This document shows, piece after piece, positions 33,705-42,275 of a stretch of 64,000 nucleotides of DNA. The translations under genes and the position numbers were made by a program. The notes under the pieces were generated by a model. The model worked only from the letters and a program-made list of their open reading frames with translations. It had not been told where the DNA came from and did not search any database. Within the stretch, counting starts at the first letter, position 1, and every line of letters begins with the position of its first letter. Where the stretch lies: NCBI RefSeq assembly GCF_014699055.1, contig NZ_JACXAC010000009.1:1-64000 (forward strand), written 5' to 3'. The stretch comes from Hymenobacter armeniacus. GTDB lineage: Bacteria > Bacteroidota > Bacteroidia > Cytophagales > Hymenobacteraceae.

Positions 33705-34835
33705 ATGGCCGCACGCCGCCACGCCAAGAATGCTCCCAGCGAGGCTGTTCGCCCCGTTTCCATGGCCGACCTGGCCCGGGAACTGGGCGTGTCCATGACC
33801 ACCATCTCGCGGGCCCTGAGCGACCACCACAGCATCGGGCCGGCCACCAAGCAGGCCGTGCTCAAGCTGGCCAAGAAGCTCAATTACCAGCCCAACCACC
33901 TGGCCGCGGCCCTGCGCAAAGGCAAGAGCAAGCTGCTGGGCGTGATGGTGCCATACATCGAAGGGCGCTTTTTTGCCTCGGTGGTGCACGGCATCGAAAC
34001 GGCGGCCAGCAAGGCGGGCTACAGCGTCATCATGTGCCAGTCGAACGAGGACGTGGTGCAGGAGCGCAAGAACCTCGACAATCTGCTGCGGGCGCAGGTG
34101 GCCGGCATTCTGGTGTCGGTGTCGCGCTCCACCACCGACTTCCACCACTTCGAAAAAGTGCGCAAGCACCACGTGCCGCTGGTGTTTTTCGACCGCATTC
34201 TGGAAGGCAACGACGTGAACGCCGTGGTGCTCAACGACCGCGCGGGCGCCTACCAAACCACCAAGCACCTGCTGGCGCAGGGCTGCCGCCGGGTGGCGCA
34301 CCTGGGCGGGCCGCTGCACATGAACATCTACAAATACCGGCGCCAGGGCTACCTCGATGCCCTGCAGGACCACGGCATCGCGCCCGACGAGAGCCTCATG
34401 CTCTATAGCAACCTCACCGTGGAAACCGGCCGCGAGGGCATGGCCCAGCTCCTGGACCTGCCCGAGCCGCCCGACGCCGTGTTTTCGGCCGGCGACTCGG
34501 CCGTGCTGGGCGCTTTGCAGCTGCTGAAAAGCCGCGGCCTGCGCGTGCCCGAAGACGTGGCCCTGGCCGGCTTCAGCAACGAGGCCCTCACCACCGTCAC
34601 CGAGCCCCAGCTCACTTCCGTGGACCAGCGCTGCGAAGAGATGGGCCAGGCCACCTTCCGGCTGTTCACCGAACTGGTGGAGGCCGAGGGCGCGGCGTTT
34701 TCGAACCGGCAGGTGGTGCTGCAGCCGCAGCTGTTCGTGCGGGCGTCGTCGCTGCGCAGCGGGGTCGACGACTCGCCGGAAATCAGCCCCCAGGAGCGTG
34801 AACTGCAGAAGCACCGCGTGCTGCGCCGCAACTAA
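33705..34835 (+). CDS. LacI-family transcriptional regulator (probable arabinan/arabinose repressor)
   Basis: A 376-residue DNA-binding regulator. Residues about 18-45 form the LacI helix-turn-helix (VSMADLARELGVSMTTISRALSDHHSIG), followed by the hinge helix region NYQPNHLAAALRKGKS. A periplasmic-binding-protein-like effector domain follows from about residue 73 (LGVMVPYIEGRFFASVVHGIE), with VPLVFFDR, GCRRVAHLGGP, DAVFSAGDSAVLGALQ and LTSVDQRCEEMG. The ATG at 33705 is used because the preceding 40 residues of the open frame are unrelated to the family. It is divergent from a GH43 gene with palindromic sites between them, and matching palindromes lie at susC, araA and another GH43 gene. I infer it represses the locus until L-arabinose or an arabino-oligosaccharide binds. 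The effector is not provable from sequence. Confidence 0.92.
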   Translation: MAARRHAKNAPSEAVRPVSMADLARELGVSMTTISRALSDHHSIGPATKQAVLKLAKKLNYQPNHLAAALRKGKSKLLGVMVPYIEGRFFASVVHGIETAASKAGYSVIMCQSNEDVVQERKNLDNLLRAQVAGILVSVSRSTTDFHHFEKVRKHHVPLVFFDRILEGNDVNAVVLNDRAGAYQTTKHLLAQGCRRVAHLGGPLHMNIYKYRRQGYLDALQDHGIAPDESLMLYSNLTVETGREGMAQLLDLPEPPDAVFSAGDSAVLGALQLLKSRGLRVPEDVALAGFSNEALTTVTEPQLTSVDQRCEEMGQATFRLFTELVEAEGAAFSNRQVVLQPQLFVRASSLRSGVDDSPEISPQERELQKHRVLRRN

Positions 34836-34873
34836 GGCCCGAACGACGGGCGCCGCGCTGGAATCGGCGTGAG

Positions 34874-34881
34874 TAGTTTTG
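34874..34881 (+). promoter_or_regulatory. Candidate -7 box of the alpha/beta hydrolase gene
   Basis: TAGTTTTG fits TAnnTTTG fully, 59 bases before the ATG at 34941 and 38 bases after the regulator stop codon. This suggests the hydrolase is transcribed separately from the regulator. Confidence 0.4.
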
Positions 34882-34940
34882 GGGAAACCAACCTGCCCAG
34901 GCCGTCGCGCGGCCTGCGGCACCCACAGGCCGTCCCACCC

Positions 34941-35702
34941 ATGAGCACCACCCTGCCCACCATCGTCTTCCTCCACGGTTTTGCCGAAAGCCGCGAGGTC
35001 TGGACCGATTTCACCCGCTCCTTCCCCGACGGCTACCGGTTGCTGATGCCCAACCTGCCCGGCCACGGCACCAACCTAGCGCCCGTGCCCGACTTTTCGA
35101 TGGAGGCCCAGGCCCGCTACGTCATCGATTACCTCAACCAGAAAGACTGCCCCCACCCGGTGCTGCTGGTGTGCCACAGCATGGGCGGCTACGTGGCCCT
35201 GGCCCTGGCCGAACGCTGGCCCCAGCGCGTGGCCGGCCTGGCGCTCGTCAACTCCACGGCCCTGGCCGACACCGACGAGAAGCGCCAGAACCGCGAAAAG
35301 AACATCGGCTTCGTGGAAAAGCACGGCGTGGCCAAGTTCATGGAGTCCTTCGTGCGCCCGCTCTTCGCGCCGACTAACCGCGACAAGCTCACCGACGCCC
35401 GCGGCCTGCTCGAAGAAATCGGCAAAGCCACGCCCGTGAGCACCATCACCGGCGCCTTGCGCGGCATGGCCGCTCGCCCCGAGCGCACCCAGGTGCTCGC
35501 CACCGCCAAATTCCCGGTGCTGATGGTGGCCGGCAAGCACGACGTGGCCGTGCATTTCGACGATGCCGTGCGCCAGGCCGCCCTGCCCGCCGAGGCCCAC
35601 GCCCTGTTTCTGGAAGGCAGCGGCCACTTGGCTTACCTGGAGCAGCCCGAGCCCACCCGCCGCGCCGTGCTGGCGCTGGCCGAGGCGGTATTTGGGGGGT
35701 AG
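34941..35702 (+). CDS. Alpha/beta-fold hydrolase
   Basis: A 253-residue cytoplasmic hydrolase. Motifs in order are the oxyanion segment FLHGFAES (about 10-17), the nucleophile elbow CHSMGGYVALALAE (Ser about residue 82), an acid in VAGKHDVAVHFDD and the catalytic His in GSGHLAYLEQPE near the C-terminus. The cap region is short. The substrate is unknown: such proteins include esterases, lactonases and MenH-like lyases. The ATG at 34941 (MSTTLPTIVFLHG) puts the first beta-strand immediately after the start, as usual. The gene stops one base before the convergent TonB-type gene. There is no evident link to arabinan use. Confidence 0.9.
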   Translation: MSTTLPTIVFLHGFAESREVWTDFTRSFPDGYRLLMPNLPGHGTNLAPVPDFSMEAQARYVIDYLNQKDCPHPVLLVCHSMGGYVALALAERWPQRVAGLALVNSTALADTDEKRQNREKNIGFVEKHGVAKFMESFVRPLFAPTNRDKLTDARGLLEEIGKATPVSTITGALRGMAARPERTQVLATAKFPVLMVAGKHDVAVHFDDAVRQAALPAEAHALFLEGSGHLAYLEQPEPTRRAVLALAEAVFGG

Positions 35703-35703
35703 G

Positions 35704-36489
35704 CTATTGGATGATAAACGTGATGGGCAGCACGTAATACACCCGCACCGGCCGTCCTTGCACCAGGGCGGGTACCGTAGCTGCTGGAAGGGTGCTTATG
35801 GCCCGAAGAATTTCTGTGTCCAAACTCTCGCTAATAGAGCCCACAATGGCGGGACGCTCAACGGTGCCGTTCTCGGCTATCTCAACATACACGTAGGCTA
35901 CCCCCTGCTGGCCTTGGCGCAAAGCCAGTGGCGGGTATTTTACTTCTTTTTGGATGTACGTAATCAGACTTTTGGCCGAGTAGTCGAGCGACACCGGGTG
36001 CTTCTTTTTCTTTTGGACTTTTGCTAGGGCCGCTTCGTTTGGAGCCGAGGGATTCTGGTCGGCGTAGGCATAAGGTTGGGCTACGGAGGGGGCGTTATAG
36101 TCGAGCAGCAGGCGCAGCTTAGGGGCGGCACTCGGCAATTTCGGGTCCGGGGCGCCGGCTTGCCAGGCAAGCATATGGGCCTGCAGGTACTCAGTGGCCG
36201 CGGCTGCTGCTTGCAGCAAAGCCGGATTGGGCGGCCCCGGCGGTGGCACCAACTCAAAATGGCTGGGTTGTATGCCATCTGTCAACTCGAACTTGAGCAC
36301 GATGCGGCCTGCCGGGCGCGGCGACGCCAGTCGCACGCTGCGGAACACCAGAGCGCGCAGCGAATCAGGCCCGCCAGGGTAGCGGGGCCCGGTGTAAGCC
36401 GGCCCGGCGGGGTCCGTTTGGGCTTGGCCAAGGACCGGCGCGAAGACTAAACTGGCCACAAAGCCGGCGACGCGAAAAAAACGATTCAT
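35704..36489 (-). CDS. TonB C-terminal-domain protein with signal peptide
   Basis: A 261-residue protein. The N-terminus MNRFFRVAGFVASLVFAPVLGQAQ looks like a cleavable signal rather than the membrane anchor of a classical TonB, and there is no Pro-rich spacer. Residues about 165-261 are a TonB-C-like domain (YIQKEVKYPPLALRQGQQGVAYVYVEIAENGTVERPAIVGSI, split motif with ILRAISTLP). Residues about 35-105 (YPGGPDSLRALVFRSV...RIVLKFELTDG) look like a degenerate first copy of the same fold. Proteins like this are common in Bacteroidota and may interact with TonB boxes or cell-wall components from the periplasmic side; the role is unproven. It lies upstream of the DUF1501 gene's 3' end and reads in the same direction. 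Confidence 0.8.
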   Translation of the reverse strand: MNRFFRVAGFVASLVFAPVLGQAQTDPAGPAYTGPRYPGGPDSLRALVFRSVRLASPRPAGRIVLKFELTDGIQPSHFELVPPPGPPNPALLQAAAAATEYLQAHMLAWQAGAPDPKLPSAAPKLRLLLDYNAPSVAQPYAYADQNPSAPNEAALAKVQKKKKHPVSLDYSAKSLITYIQKEVKYPPLALRQGQQGVAYVYVEIAENGTVERPAIVGSISESLDTEILRAISTLPAATVPALVQGRPVRVYYVLPITFIIQ

Positions 36490-36546
36490 GGGCAGATAAA
36501 ACGATGAGCGCGCAAGCTACAACCCACTAACCCACCAATCCGCCTC

Positions 36547-37764
36547 CTACACCAGCCCGCTCATGCGCTCGAAGCCCGTGCCGAGAATGGCCGTATCGTC
36601 GGCCCCCAGCCAGTCTTTCAGGATGTTGGCGTAGATGCTGCGGAAATCGACCTGGTGGCGCAGGTCGCCCTGGTCGAGGTTGAGCAGGTCGGGGGCGTCG
36701 TTCACCACGCCCTTCTTCTGCAGGGCGCCGCCGGCCAGAAACACGTTGTTGGCGGTGCCGTGGTCGGTGCCGTTGCTGGCGTTCTGGCCCACGCGGCGGC
36801 CAAACTCGCTGAACACCAGCACCAGCGTGTTGTCCCACTGGTTGTTCTTCTGCAGGTCGGCGGCCAGCGCGGCCAGGCCGTCGCCGAGGTCGGTGAAGAG
36901 GCGCTGCTGCTGCTCGTGCTGCCGCACGTGGGTGTCGAAGCCCGACAAGGCCAGGTAATACACCCGCGACTCCACGCCGGAATTAATCAGCTCGGCCGTG
37001 GTTTTCAGGTTTTTGCCAAAATCCGAGTTCGGGTACGCCACCGTCGACTGGTAGATTTTGGACTTGTCGTACAGGTAATCGGCCGAGGACGCGGTTTCGG
37101 CCAGCGTCTTGTAGAGGTAGTCGACCTGGCTGTGGTGCTCGGTGGTGGCTTCCTTGCTCACCTTGGCCAGCAGGCGGTTCTGGCTGATTTGGTGGAATTT
37201 GCTGGGGCTTTTCAGGGCCAGGCCCTTGCGCTGGCTGCCTTTCAGGGCCAGGCTCAGCGTGTCGTCCACTTCCAGGGCGTTGTAGGGGCGCTGGCAGTCG
37301 GGGCAGTTCGAATCGAGGTAGCGGCCCAGCCAGCCCGTGCTCACCACCTGCTCCGAGCCCGAGCCCGACTGCCAGATGTCCATCGAGCGGAAGTGCGAGC
37401 GGTCGGGGTTGGGGTAGCCCACCGAGTTCAGCACCGCTAGGTGGCCCTGGTCGTACAGGCCTTTCAGGCCTTTCAGGGCCGGATGCAGGCCCAAGTCCTT
37501 CTCCAGCGCCAAAATGCCGTCGGCTTCTTTAATGCCCAGCGTAGGCCGGGCCTTGTAATACAAGTCGTTGCGGAACGGAATGACGGTGTTCAGGCCATCA
37601 TTGCCGCCGCTGAGCTGCACCACTATCAGGCGCCGGGCGCCCGTGGCGTCGCTCAGGCGGGCCAGGCCGGGGCCCCGGTCCAGGGCGTGCAAAAACTTGG
37701 GCACCAGCAGCAAGGTGCTGGCCAGGGCCGAATTGCGGAGGAAGTCGCGGCGGGTGGTAGCCAT
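36547..37764 (-). CDS. DUF1501 family protein with Tat signal
   Basis: A 405-residue protein of the DUF1501 family, whose fold resembles alkaline phosphatase/sulfatase. The N-terminus MATTRRDFLRNSALASTLLLVPKF carries a twin-arginine motif (TRRDFL), so it should be exported folded through Tat. Family landmarks include VVQLSGGNDGLNTVIP (about 50-65), RSHFRSMDIWQSG-like SHFRSMDIWQSG, SGFDTHVRQHEQQ, LVFSEFGRRVGQN and GTDHGTANNVFLAGG. The His/Asp residues in the latter would be the metal ligands. It lies 35 bases downstream of the DUF1800 gene in the same direction; this pairing is widely conserved, but the molecular function is unknown. Confidence 0.92.
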   Translation of the reverse strand: MATTRRDFLRNSALASTLLLVPKFLHALDRGPGLARLSDATGARRLIVVQLSGGNDGLNTVIPFRNDLYYKARPTLGIKEADGILALEKDLGLHPALKGLKGLYDQGHLAVLNSVGYPNPDRSHFRSMDIWQSGSGSEQVVSTGWLGRYLDSNCPDCQRPYNALEVDDTLSLALKGSQRKGLALKSPSKFHQISQNRLLAKVSKEATTEHHSQVDYLYKTLAETASSADYLYDKSKIYQSTVAYPNSDFGKNLKTTAELINSGVESRVYYLALSGFDTHVRQHEQQQRLFTDLGDGLAALAADLQKNNQWDNTLVLVFSEFGRRVGQNASNGTDHGTANNVFLAGGALQKKGVVNDAPDLLNLDQGDLRHQVDFRSIYANILKDWLGADDTAILGTGFERMSGLV

Positions 37765-37799
37765 GAGTTTGTTTTAGAAAGGAGGAAAGGATGGGTGAA

Positions 37800-39371
37800 C
37801 TACGCCAGCTGATACTCCGGCAGGCTCAGCAGGCTCACCAGCGTGGCCCGCAGGGCTTCGGCCGGCTCTTTTTGCTGGGCGGCTTGCTGCACCAGTTGCA
37901 GGTTTTCGGGCCGAATGGGCGTTTGCAGCAGGAACTGGCTGAGCTTTTCGGGCTGCTGGGGCACGGGCGTAGCGCCCAGCAGCTGTTGCAGCGGGGCCAG
38001 CGGCAGGTGGGCGCCGGCGCCGGGCCGCACGGTGCGCTCGGCCTTGGTGAGGTTGGGCGCGATGTCGTTTTCGTCTTGCTTGAGCGCCACGGCAAACTCC
38101 GCGTTTTTGAACAGGATGGCCGGCAGCTGCAGGCGCAGCAGCAGCGACGACGAGTCTATCCAGTTGCGGCCGCCGGGCCAGCCGGCCACGTTCGGCGGCT
38201 GAAACAGCGTTTGGCCCAGCGCCCGCTGGTAGCCCAGCAGCGGCTGCTCGTTGTCAATCTTCACGTTGAGCGTGCGCCGAATGCCCGCCAGCAGCTCCAC
38301 CGGGCTCTTGATGTGGGTGCCCACGTTGGCCGGCTCGTAAAACCAATCGGCCGAAAACAGGCGCTCCATCAGGTCGGCAATGTCGTAGCCGCTTCGGCGA
38401 AAGTCCCGCGCCAGCGGCTCGATGTGGGCCGGGTTGGGCACGTCGTTCACGAAGAAGCGGTAGACTTTCGTGACCAGAAACGTGGCCGCGGCCGGCTGCG
38501 TCAGAATGTGCGTCAGCACGTCTTCGCCGGTGAGGTTGCCGGTTTTGCCCAGGAAGGTTTTGGGGCCGGCGTCGTGCTCCTTTTCCCGAAACTTAAACCG
38601 ACCCTGGTAGTCGTAGCCCCAGCCCGTGAAGGCGCGGGCGGCCTCTTTCACGTCGGTTTCGGTGTAGTTGCCGCGGCCCAGCGTGAAGAGCTCCATCACC
38701 TCGCGGGCGAAGTTTTCGTTGGGGTGCTCTTTGCGGTTTTGCTGGTTGTTGAGGAACTGCAGCATGGCCGGCTCCTGGCTCACGGCCAGCAGCAGGTCCG
38801 GAAACTTGCCCAGCGCGTGCTGGCGCATGGCGTTGTGCAGGCTCAGGGCGGCGTCGGGCTGGCGCACGCGGCAGGCAAAGTGCCCATGCCAGAACAGCAC
38901 CATCTTCTCGCGTAGCTGCGCCGAGGACGTAGCCATGCGGTCCATCCAGGCCGTGCTCATGTTGTTGAAGGCGTCGCGGATGCCCTCGTTCTGCATCTTG
39001 CGCTGCTGCGGCGTGAGCTCGGCGCGGCGCAGGCGCGGCACGCCCGCCGCAATGGTGCCGCCCTTGAACGCCGCCCGCGGGCGCAGGGGCGCCACGGGGG
39101 CAGCGGGCGCGCCGGGAGGCGCGGGCTGGTCGGGCGTGGTCACCATGCCGTTGGGCACGGGGTTGGTTTTAGTCGACGCCGGGTCCGTCATCACCATCCC
39201 TTGCGGGTCGGTGTAGTTCAGGCCCGGGCCCACCAGGGGCTCGTAGCGGGCGGAGTCGTGCAGCAGTTGCCGCAGGGCTTTGCGCGGGCTGAGGCCGGTG
39301 GCCACGTCTTGCGGGCGCGGGCCGAAGCCGGCGCGCCAGTACAGGTGCTGAAGTTGCTGGGCGCTGTTCAT
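37800..39371 (-). CDS. DUF1800 family protein
   Basis: A 523-residue protein of the DUF1800 family (YtfL-like annotation is not implied). Recognisable blocks are HLYWRAGFGPRPQDV at the N-terminus, MVLFWHGHFACRV near residue 180, NENFAREVMELFTLGRGNYTETDVKEAARAFTGW near 250 and FNPPNVAGWPGGRNWIDSS-like FQPPNVAGWPGGRNWIDSS near 415. There is no obvious signal peptide. A Pro/Ala-rich insertion (about residues 75-110) precedes the core. It is the upstream member of a DUF1800-DUF1501 pair and follows the lamin-tail/T9SS gene by 69 bases, so the three probably form one operon. The function is unknown. Confidence 0.92.
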   Translation of the reverse strand: MNSAQQLQHLYWRAGFGPRPQDVATGLSPRKALRQLLHDSARYEPLVGPGLNYTDPQGMVMTDPASTKTNPVPNGMVTTPDQPAPPGAPAAPVAPLRPRAAFKGGTIAAGVPRLRRAELTPQQRKMQNEGIRDAFNNMSTAWMDRMATSSAQLREKMVLFWHGHFACRVRQPDAALSLHNAMRQHALGKFPDLLLAVSQEPAMLQFLNNQQNRKEHPNENFAREVMELFTLGRGNYTETDVKEAARAFTGWGYDYQGRFKFREKEHDAGPKTFLGKTGNLTGEDVLTHILTQPAAATFLVTKVYRFFVNDVPNPAHIEPLARDFRRSGYDIADLMERLFSADWFYEPANVGTHIKSPVELLAGIRRTLNVKIDNEQPLLGYQRALGQTLFQPPNVAGWPGGRNWIDSSSLLLRLQLPAILFKNAEFAVALKQDENDIAPNLTKAERTVRPGAGAHLPLAPLQQLLGATPVPQQPEKLSQFLLQTPIRPENLQLVQQAAQQKEPAEALRATLVSLLSLPEYQLA

Positions 39372-39440
39372 GTCGGGTAAGACGCGAACCAGAGCACTTC
39401 GTTTAATGAGGGAGGACAGGCTTATTAAATTAAGCAGAGC

Positions 39441-42047
39441 TTAAAACCGCGCGCCCAGCACCACCGTCTTCTTATACTCGCGCTTCTCGCCGCTGCTGGG
39501 CCGAAACAGCTCCACCAGCAAAATGTAGTAGCCCACGGCGGCTTTGCGGCCGCGGTCGTCCACGCCGTCCCACTGCACAAAGCCGGTGGTGGGCAGGGTT
39601 TCGTTGCGCACCAGGCGGCGCGTGAGGCGGCCCAGGGCGTCGTACACCGTCACGGTGGCGGCGTAGCCGGGCTGGTCGAGCTGGTAGTTGAGGGTGGCAA
39701 AGTCCTGCTGGCCGTCGTCGTCGGGCGTGAAAACTTCGGGCGTCACGGTCAGCTCCTGGTTGCCGCCGGGCGTGTCCTGGGCCTGCGAGTTGGGCCGGCC
39801 GGGCGTGGCATAGCCCACCGCGCTGGCCGCCGAGTGGAAATTGCTGCCGTTGCTGAGCCCGTTGGCGCGAATGCGTTCCAACGACACGCCTTCCTGCGAG
39901 GATAGCAGGCTCAGGTGCAGGTTTTTGCTGTACGCCAATTGGTCTATTTCAATGCCCACCGAGTTGAAGAGCAAGGCCGTGCTCTCGTCCGGAAACGTGG
40001 GGAAGCTGCTCAGCTGCACCAGATTGGCCGCGTCGCTCGACGCCGGGTAATAAGCCAGCAAGTTGCTGCTGCTCGTGCTAAAGGCCAGCAATTGGCCCGG
40101 CGTCAGCACCAGCGGCCCGGGGCTCAGCACGTCGGCGTCCACGCTGCCGTCGGGCTTTTGGTTGCCGATTTGCCAGCCCTGCAGGTTGATGAATTTGCTG
40201 CTTCGGTTCAACACCTCCACAAAGCGCACGCCGCCGGTGCGCGGGTTAAACAGCAGCTCGTTAATCACCACGTCGCCGCTCACCGCCGCTTCGGGCAGGG
40301 CCAGCGCGGCCGATTGCAGGGGCCCGCTGGCGTTGCCCACGCAGTCGGTGGCGGTTTGCACCGTCAGGGTAGTGGGGCGGCTGGGCTGCAGGGCCGTGCC
40401 CAGGGTCAGGTCGACCTGCCGGAAATCGGGGCCAATGGGGGCGGCGCGCACCACGGCCGGGCCGGGCGCCGCCAGCGCGTAGCGGCCAGCAATGGCGGCC
40501 GAAACGCTGTCCAGCTTTTCCGAGAAGTACGCCCGCACGGTGGTGGCATTCAGGGCCACGGCGCGCAGCAGGGTGGGGGCGGTGGCGTCGGCCAGGGTGG
40601 CCCGCACCGCGTTGGCTTTGCCCGGCGTGCCGCCCAGCGGGTCGGTGCTGGCGGTCCAGTTCTCGGCGCCGCCGCAGAAACTGTTGGCGTCTATCATTTC
40701 CAGGCTCCAGCCGCCGTCCTTCTTCTTGGGGTCGCGGTACCAGGTGTCGGAGTAAGTGACTTCGAAAAGCGTGCGGCCGTCGCGGGCGCGCAGCACCAGC
40801 TGGTCGCCGCCGTTGCTGAGCGAGGGGAAGTTGGTAGGGCCGTACACCTTCACGCCGGGCTGCGTGAACTGGCTGATGCGCGTGCTGCCGCACACCACCG
40901 CGTACTGGCCGGGCAGCAGCTTGGCGGTATCGGCAAAAACGGCGAAGGCCGTGGTGCTGGTGGGCTTGCCCAGCTTCACGCCGCTCAGGCTGATGACCTT
41001 GGTGGTGCTGCGGTTGTAAATCTCCACGTATTCCGACAGCGGCAAACCCACCTGGGGCGTCTCGTCGGCAAAAATCTCGCTGATAATCAAGTCGCCCACC
41101 TGCGGCGCGGCGGGCGGCCCGGCAAAGGCGGCCGTGAGCGGCCCGGCCGCCACGTTGCCGTAGAGGTCGGCCACGTTGCGCGCTTCCAGCACGTTTTGGG
41201 TGGCAAAGTCGGCCCCGAACGTGAGCCGCACGGCCATGGCATTGGCGGCCGAAAAAAAGCGCGCGGCCGTGGGCACGGCGCCGCTTTGCAGGCGGTAGTT
41301 GGCCGGGTTGGTGGCCGTGGCCGCGTCCATGGCTTCGTTGAACACCACGTCCAATTGCCGCGAGTCGACGGCAATGGCGCGGGCCAGGAGCGGCGGGGTG
41401 GCGTCGCTCACCACGAAGTCGTCGAAGGCGAAAGCGCGGTTGTTGGCCGACGAGTACAGCAGCGACACGCCGAAGTAAGCGCTGCGCTGGTAAGTGCCGT
41501 CGATGGGCTGGGCCGCTTCGGCCACAAAGGTGCGGCCGCCGGTGAGGTCGCGCTCCAGGGTCCAGCGGTTGGCGGTGGTGCGGGTCACGCGCACGCGCAC
41601 CAGGTTGTTGGTGGTGCTTGCCAGCGTGCCGTCCACGCCGTCGATGACCAGCACGGCCGCCCGGGTCGAGTCTTTGCGAAACAGGCTCACCTCGTCGGCA
41701 GTGCCGCCCAGGCGCACGAAATAGCCGGTGTTGTTCGTGTTTTTAAGGTCGGCTTGGGTGGCCATCAGCCACACGTCGGCCAGGTTGCCCGAGCTGGTGG
41801 CCAGCTTCAGATTGGCCCAAAACTCCCACACCGTGCCGGTGCTGGCTTGGCAGGGCGTGCTCAGGGCAATTTGGGTGCCCGTTGCGGCCGGCCCGTTGCT
41901 CTGCAGCTGCTGCGTGGCCACCTGAAAGCTGGCAGCATCGCCCGTCCAGGCGGGATTGGCCGTGAAGTTGCCGTCGGCGAAGTCGTCGCGCAGCTGCGCC
42001 GACGCCCACAATGGAAAGAAGCAGAGTAACAGTAAAATTGCCTTCAT
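39441..42047 (-). CDS. Lamin-tail-domain protein with gliding/T9SS-type C-terminus
   Basis: An 868-residue exported protein. A signal peptide (MKAILLLLCFFPLWASA) is followed by a LamG/ConA-like N-terminal domain (about 18-210). Then comes an Ig-like SbsA/Big_5-type domain starting DATPPLLARAIAVDSRQLDVVFNEAMD, a first lamin-tail domain (LIISEIFADETPQ...YVEIYNRS), a second Ig-like domain (DATAPTLLRAVALN) and a second lamin-tail domain (VVINELLFNPRTGGVRFVEVLNRSS). The C-terminus (about 765-868) is a FlgD-like/gliding sorting module with FTPDDDGQQDFATLNYQL and GYYILLVELFRP. Similar proteins sit at the surface of gliding Bacteroidota. It is upstream of the DUF1800-DUF1501 genes and probably co-transcribed with them. 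Confidence 0.85.
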   Translation of the reverse strand: MKAILLLLCFFPLWASAQLRDDFADGNFTANPAWTGDAASFQVATQQLQSNGPAATGTQIALSTPCQASTGTVWEFWANLKLATSSGNLADVWLMATQADLKNTNNTGYFVRLGGTADEVSLFRKDSTRAAVLVIDGVDGTLASTTNNLVRVRVTRTTANRWTLERDLTGGRTFVAEAAQPIDGTYQRSAYFGVSLLYSSANNRAFAFDDFVVSDATPPLLARAIAVDSRQLDVVFNEAMDAATATNPANYRLQSGAVPTAARFFSAANAMAVRLTFGADFATQNVLEARNVADLYGNVAAGPLTAAFAGPPAAPQVGDLIISEIFADETPQVGLPLSEYVEIYNRSTTKVISLSGVKLGKPTSTTAFAVFADTAKLLPGQYAVVCGSTRISQFTQPGVKVYGPTNFPSLSNGGDQLVLRARDGRTLFEVTYSDTWYRDPKKKDGGWSLEMIDANSFCGGAENWTASTDPLGGTPGKANAVRATLADATAPTLLRAVALNATTVRAYFSEKLDSVSAAIAGRYALAAPGPAVVRAAPIGPDFRQVDLTLGTALQPSRPTTLTVQTATDCVGNASGPLQSAALALPEAAVSGDVVINELLFNPRTGGVRFVEVLNRSSKFINLQGWQIGNQKPDGSVDADVLSPGPLVLTPGQLLAFSTSSSNLLAYYPASSDAANLVQLSSFPTFPDESTALLFNSVGIEIDQLAYSKNLHLSLLSSQEGVSLERIRANGLSNGSNFHSAASAVGYATPGRPNSQAQDTPGGNQELTVTPEVFTPDDDGQQDFATLNYQLDQPGYAATVTVYDALGRLTRRLVRNETLPTTGFVQWDGVDDRGRKAAVGYYILLVELFRPSSGEKREYKKTVVLGARF

Positions 42048-42150
42048 CGAATGGCGAATGAGTTTTAACCGTGACTAATGTAAGGCGTTCTGTTGCAAGC
42101 CACCATAGGGGTAAGAAGCAGTGGGCCGGGCGAATGAATGCATAACTAGC

Positions 42151-42203
42151 CAAAATCCCCTGGGCAATATATTGAAGTTCAATATATTGCCCAGGGGATT
42201 TTG
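42151..42203. terminator. 26-bp perfect inverted repeat, terminator
   Basis: Arms 42151-42176 and 42178-42203 are exact complements (CAAAATCCCCTGGGCAATAT..., mirrored) around a single central base. The real loop would open several bases. It lies after the beta-helix gene's stop on the minus strand and before the lamin-tail gene, and has A4/T4 flanks, so it is most likely a terminator for the former. Confidence 0.75.
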
Positions 42204-42275
42204 TGAGCTGCTCGAAATAAATTCTGGTCGATGAACGCCCTGGTCCCGTACTATTTAAGCGAACGGAGGTAAGAC

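Noticed and set aside
39915..42029. Open frame of 704 codons antisense to the lamin-tail gene
   Set aside because: Low-complexity Ala/Gly/His/Val product without domain or signal. The minus-strand gene is well supported.
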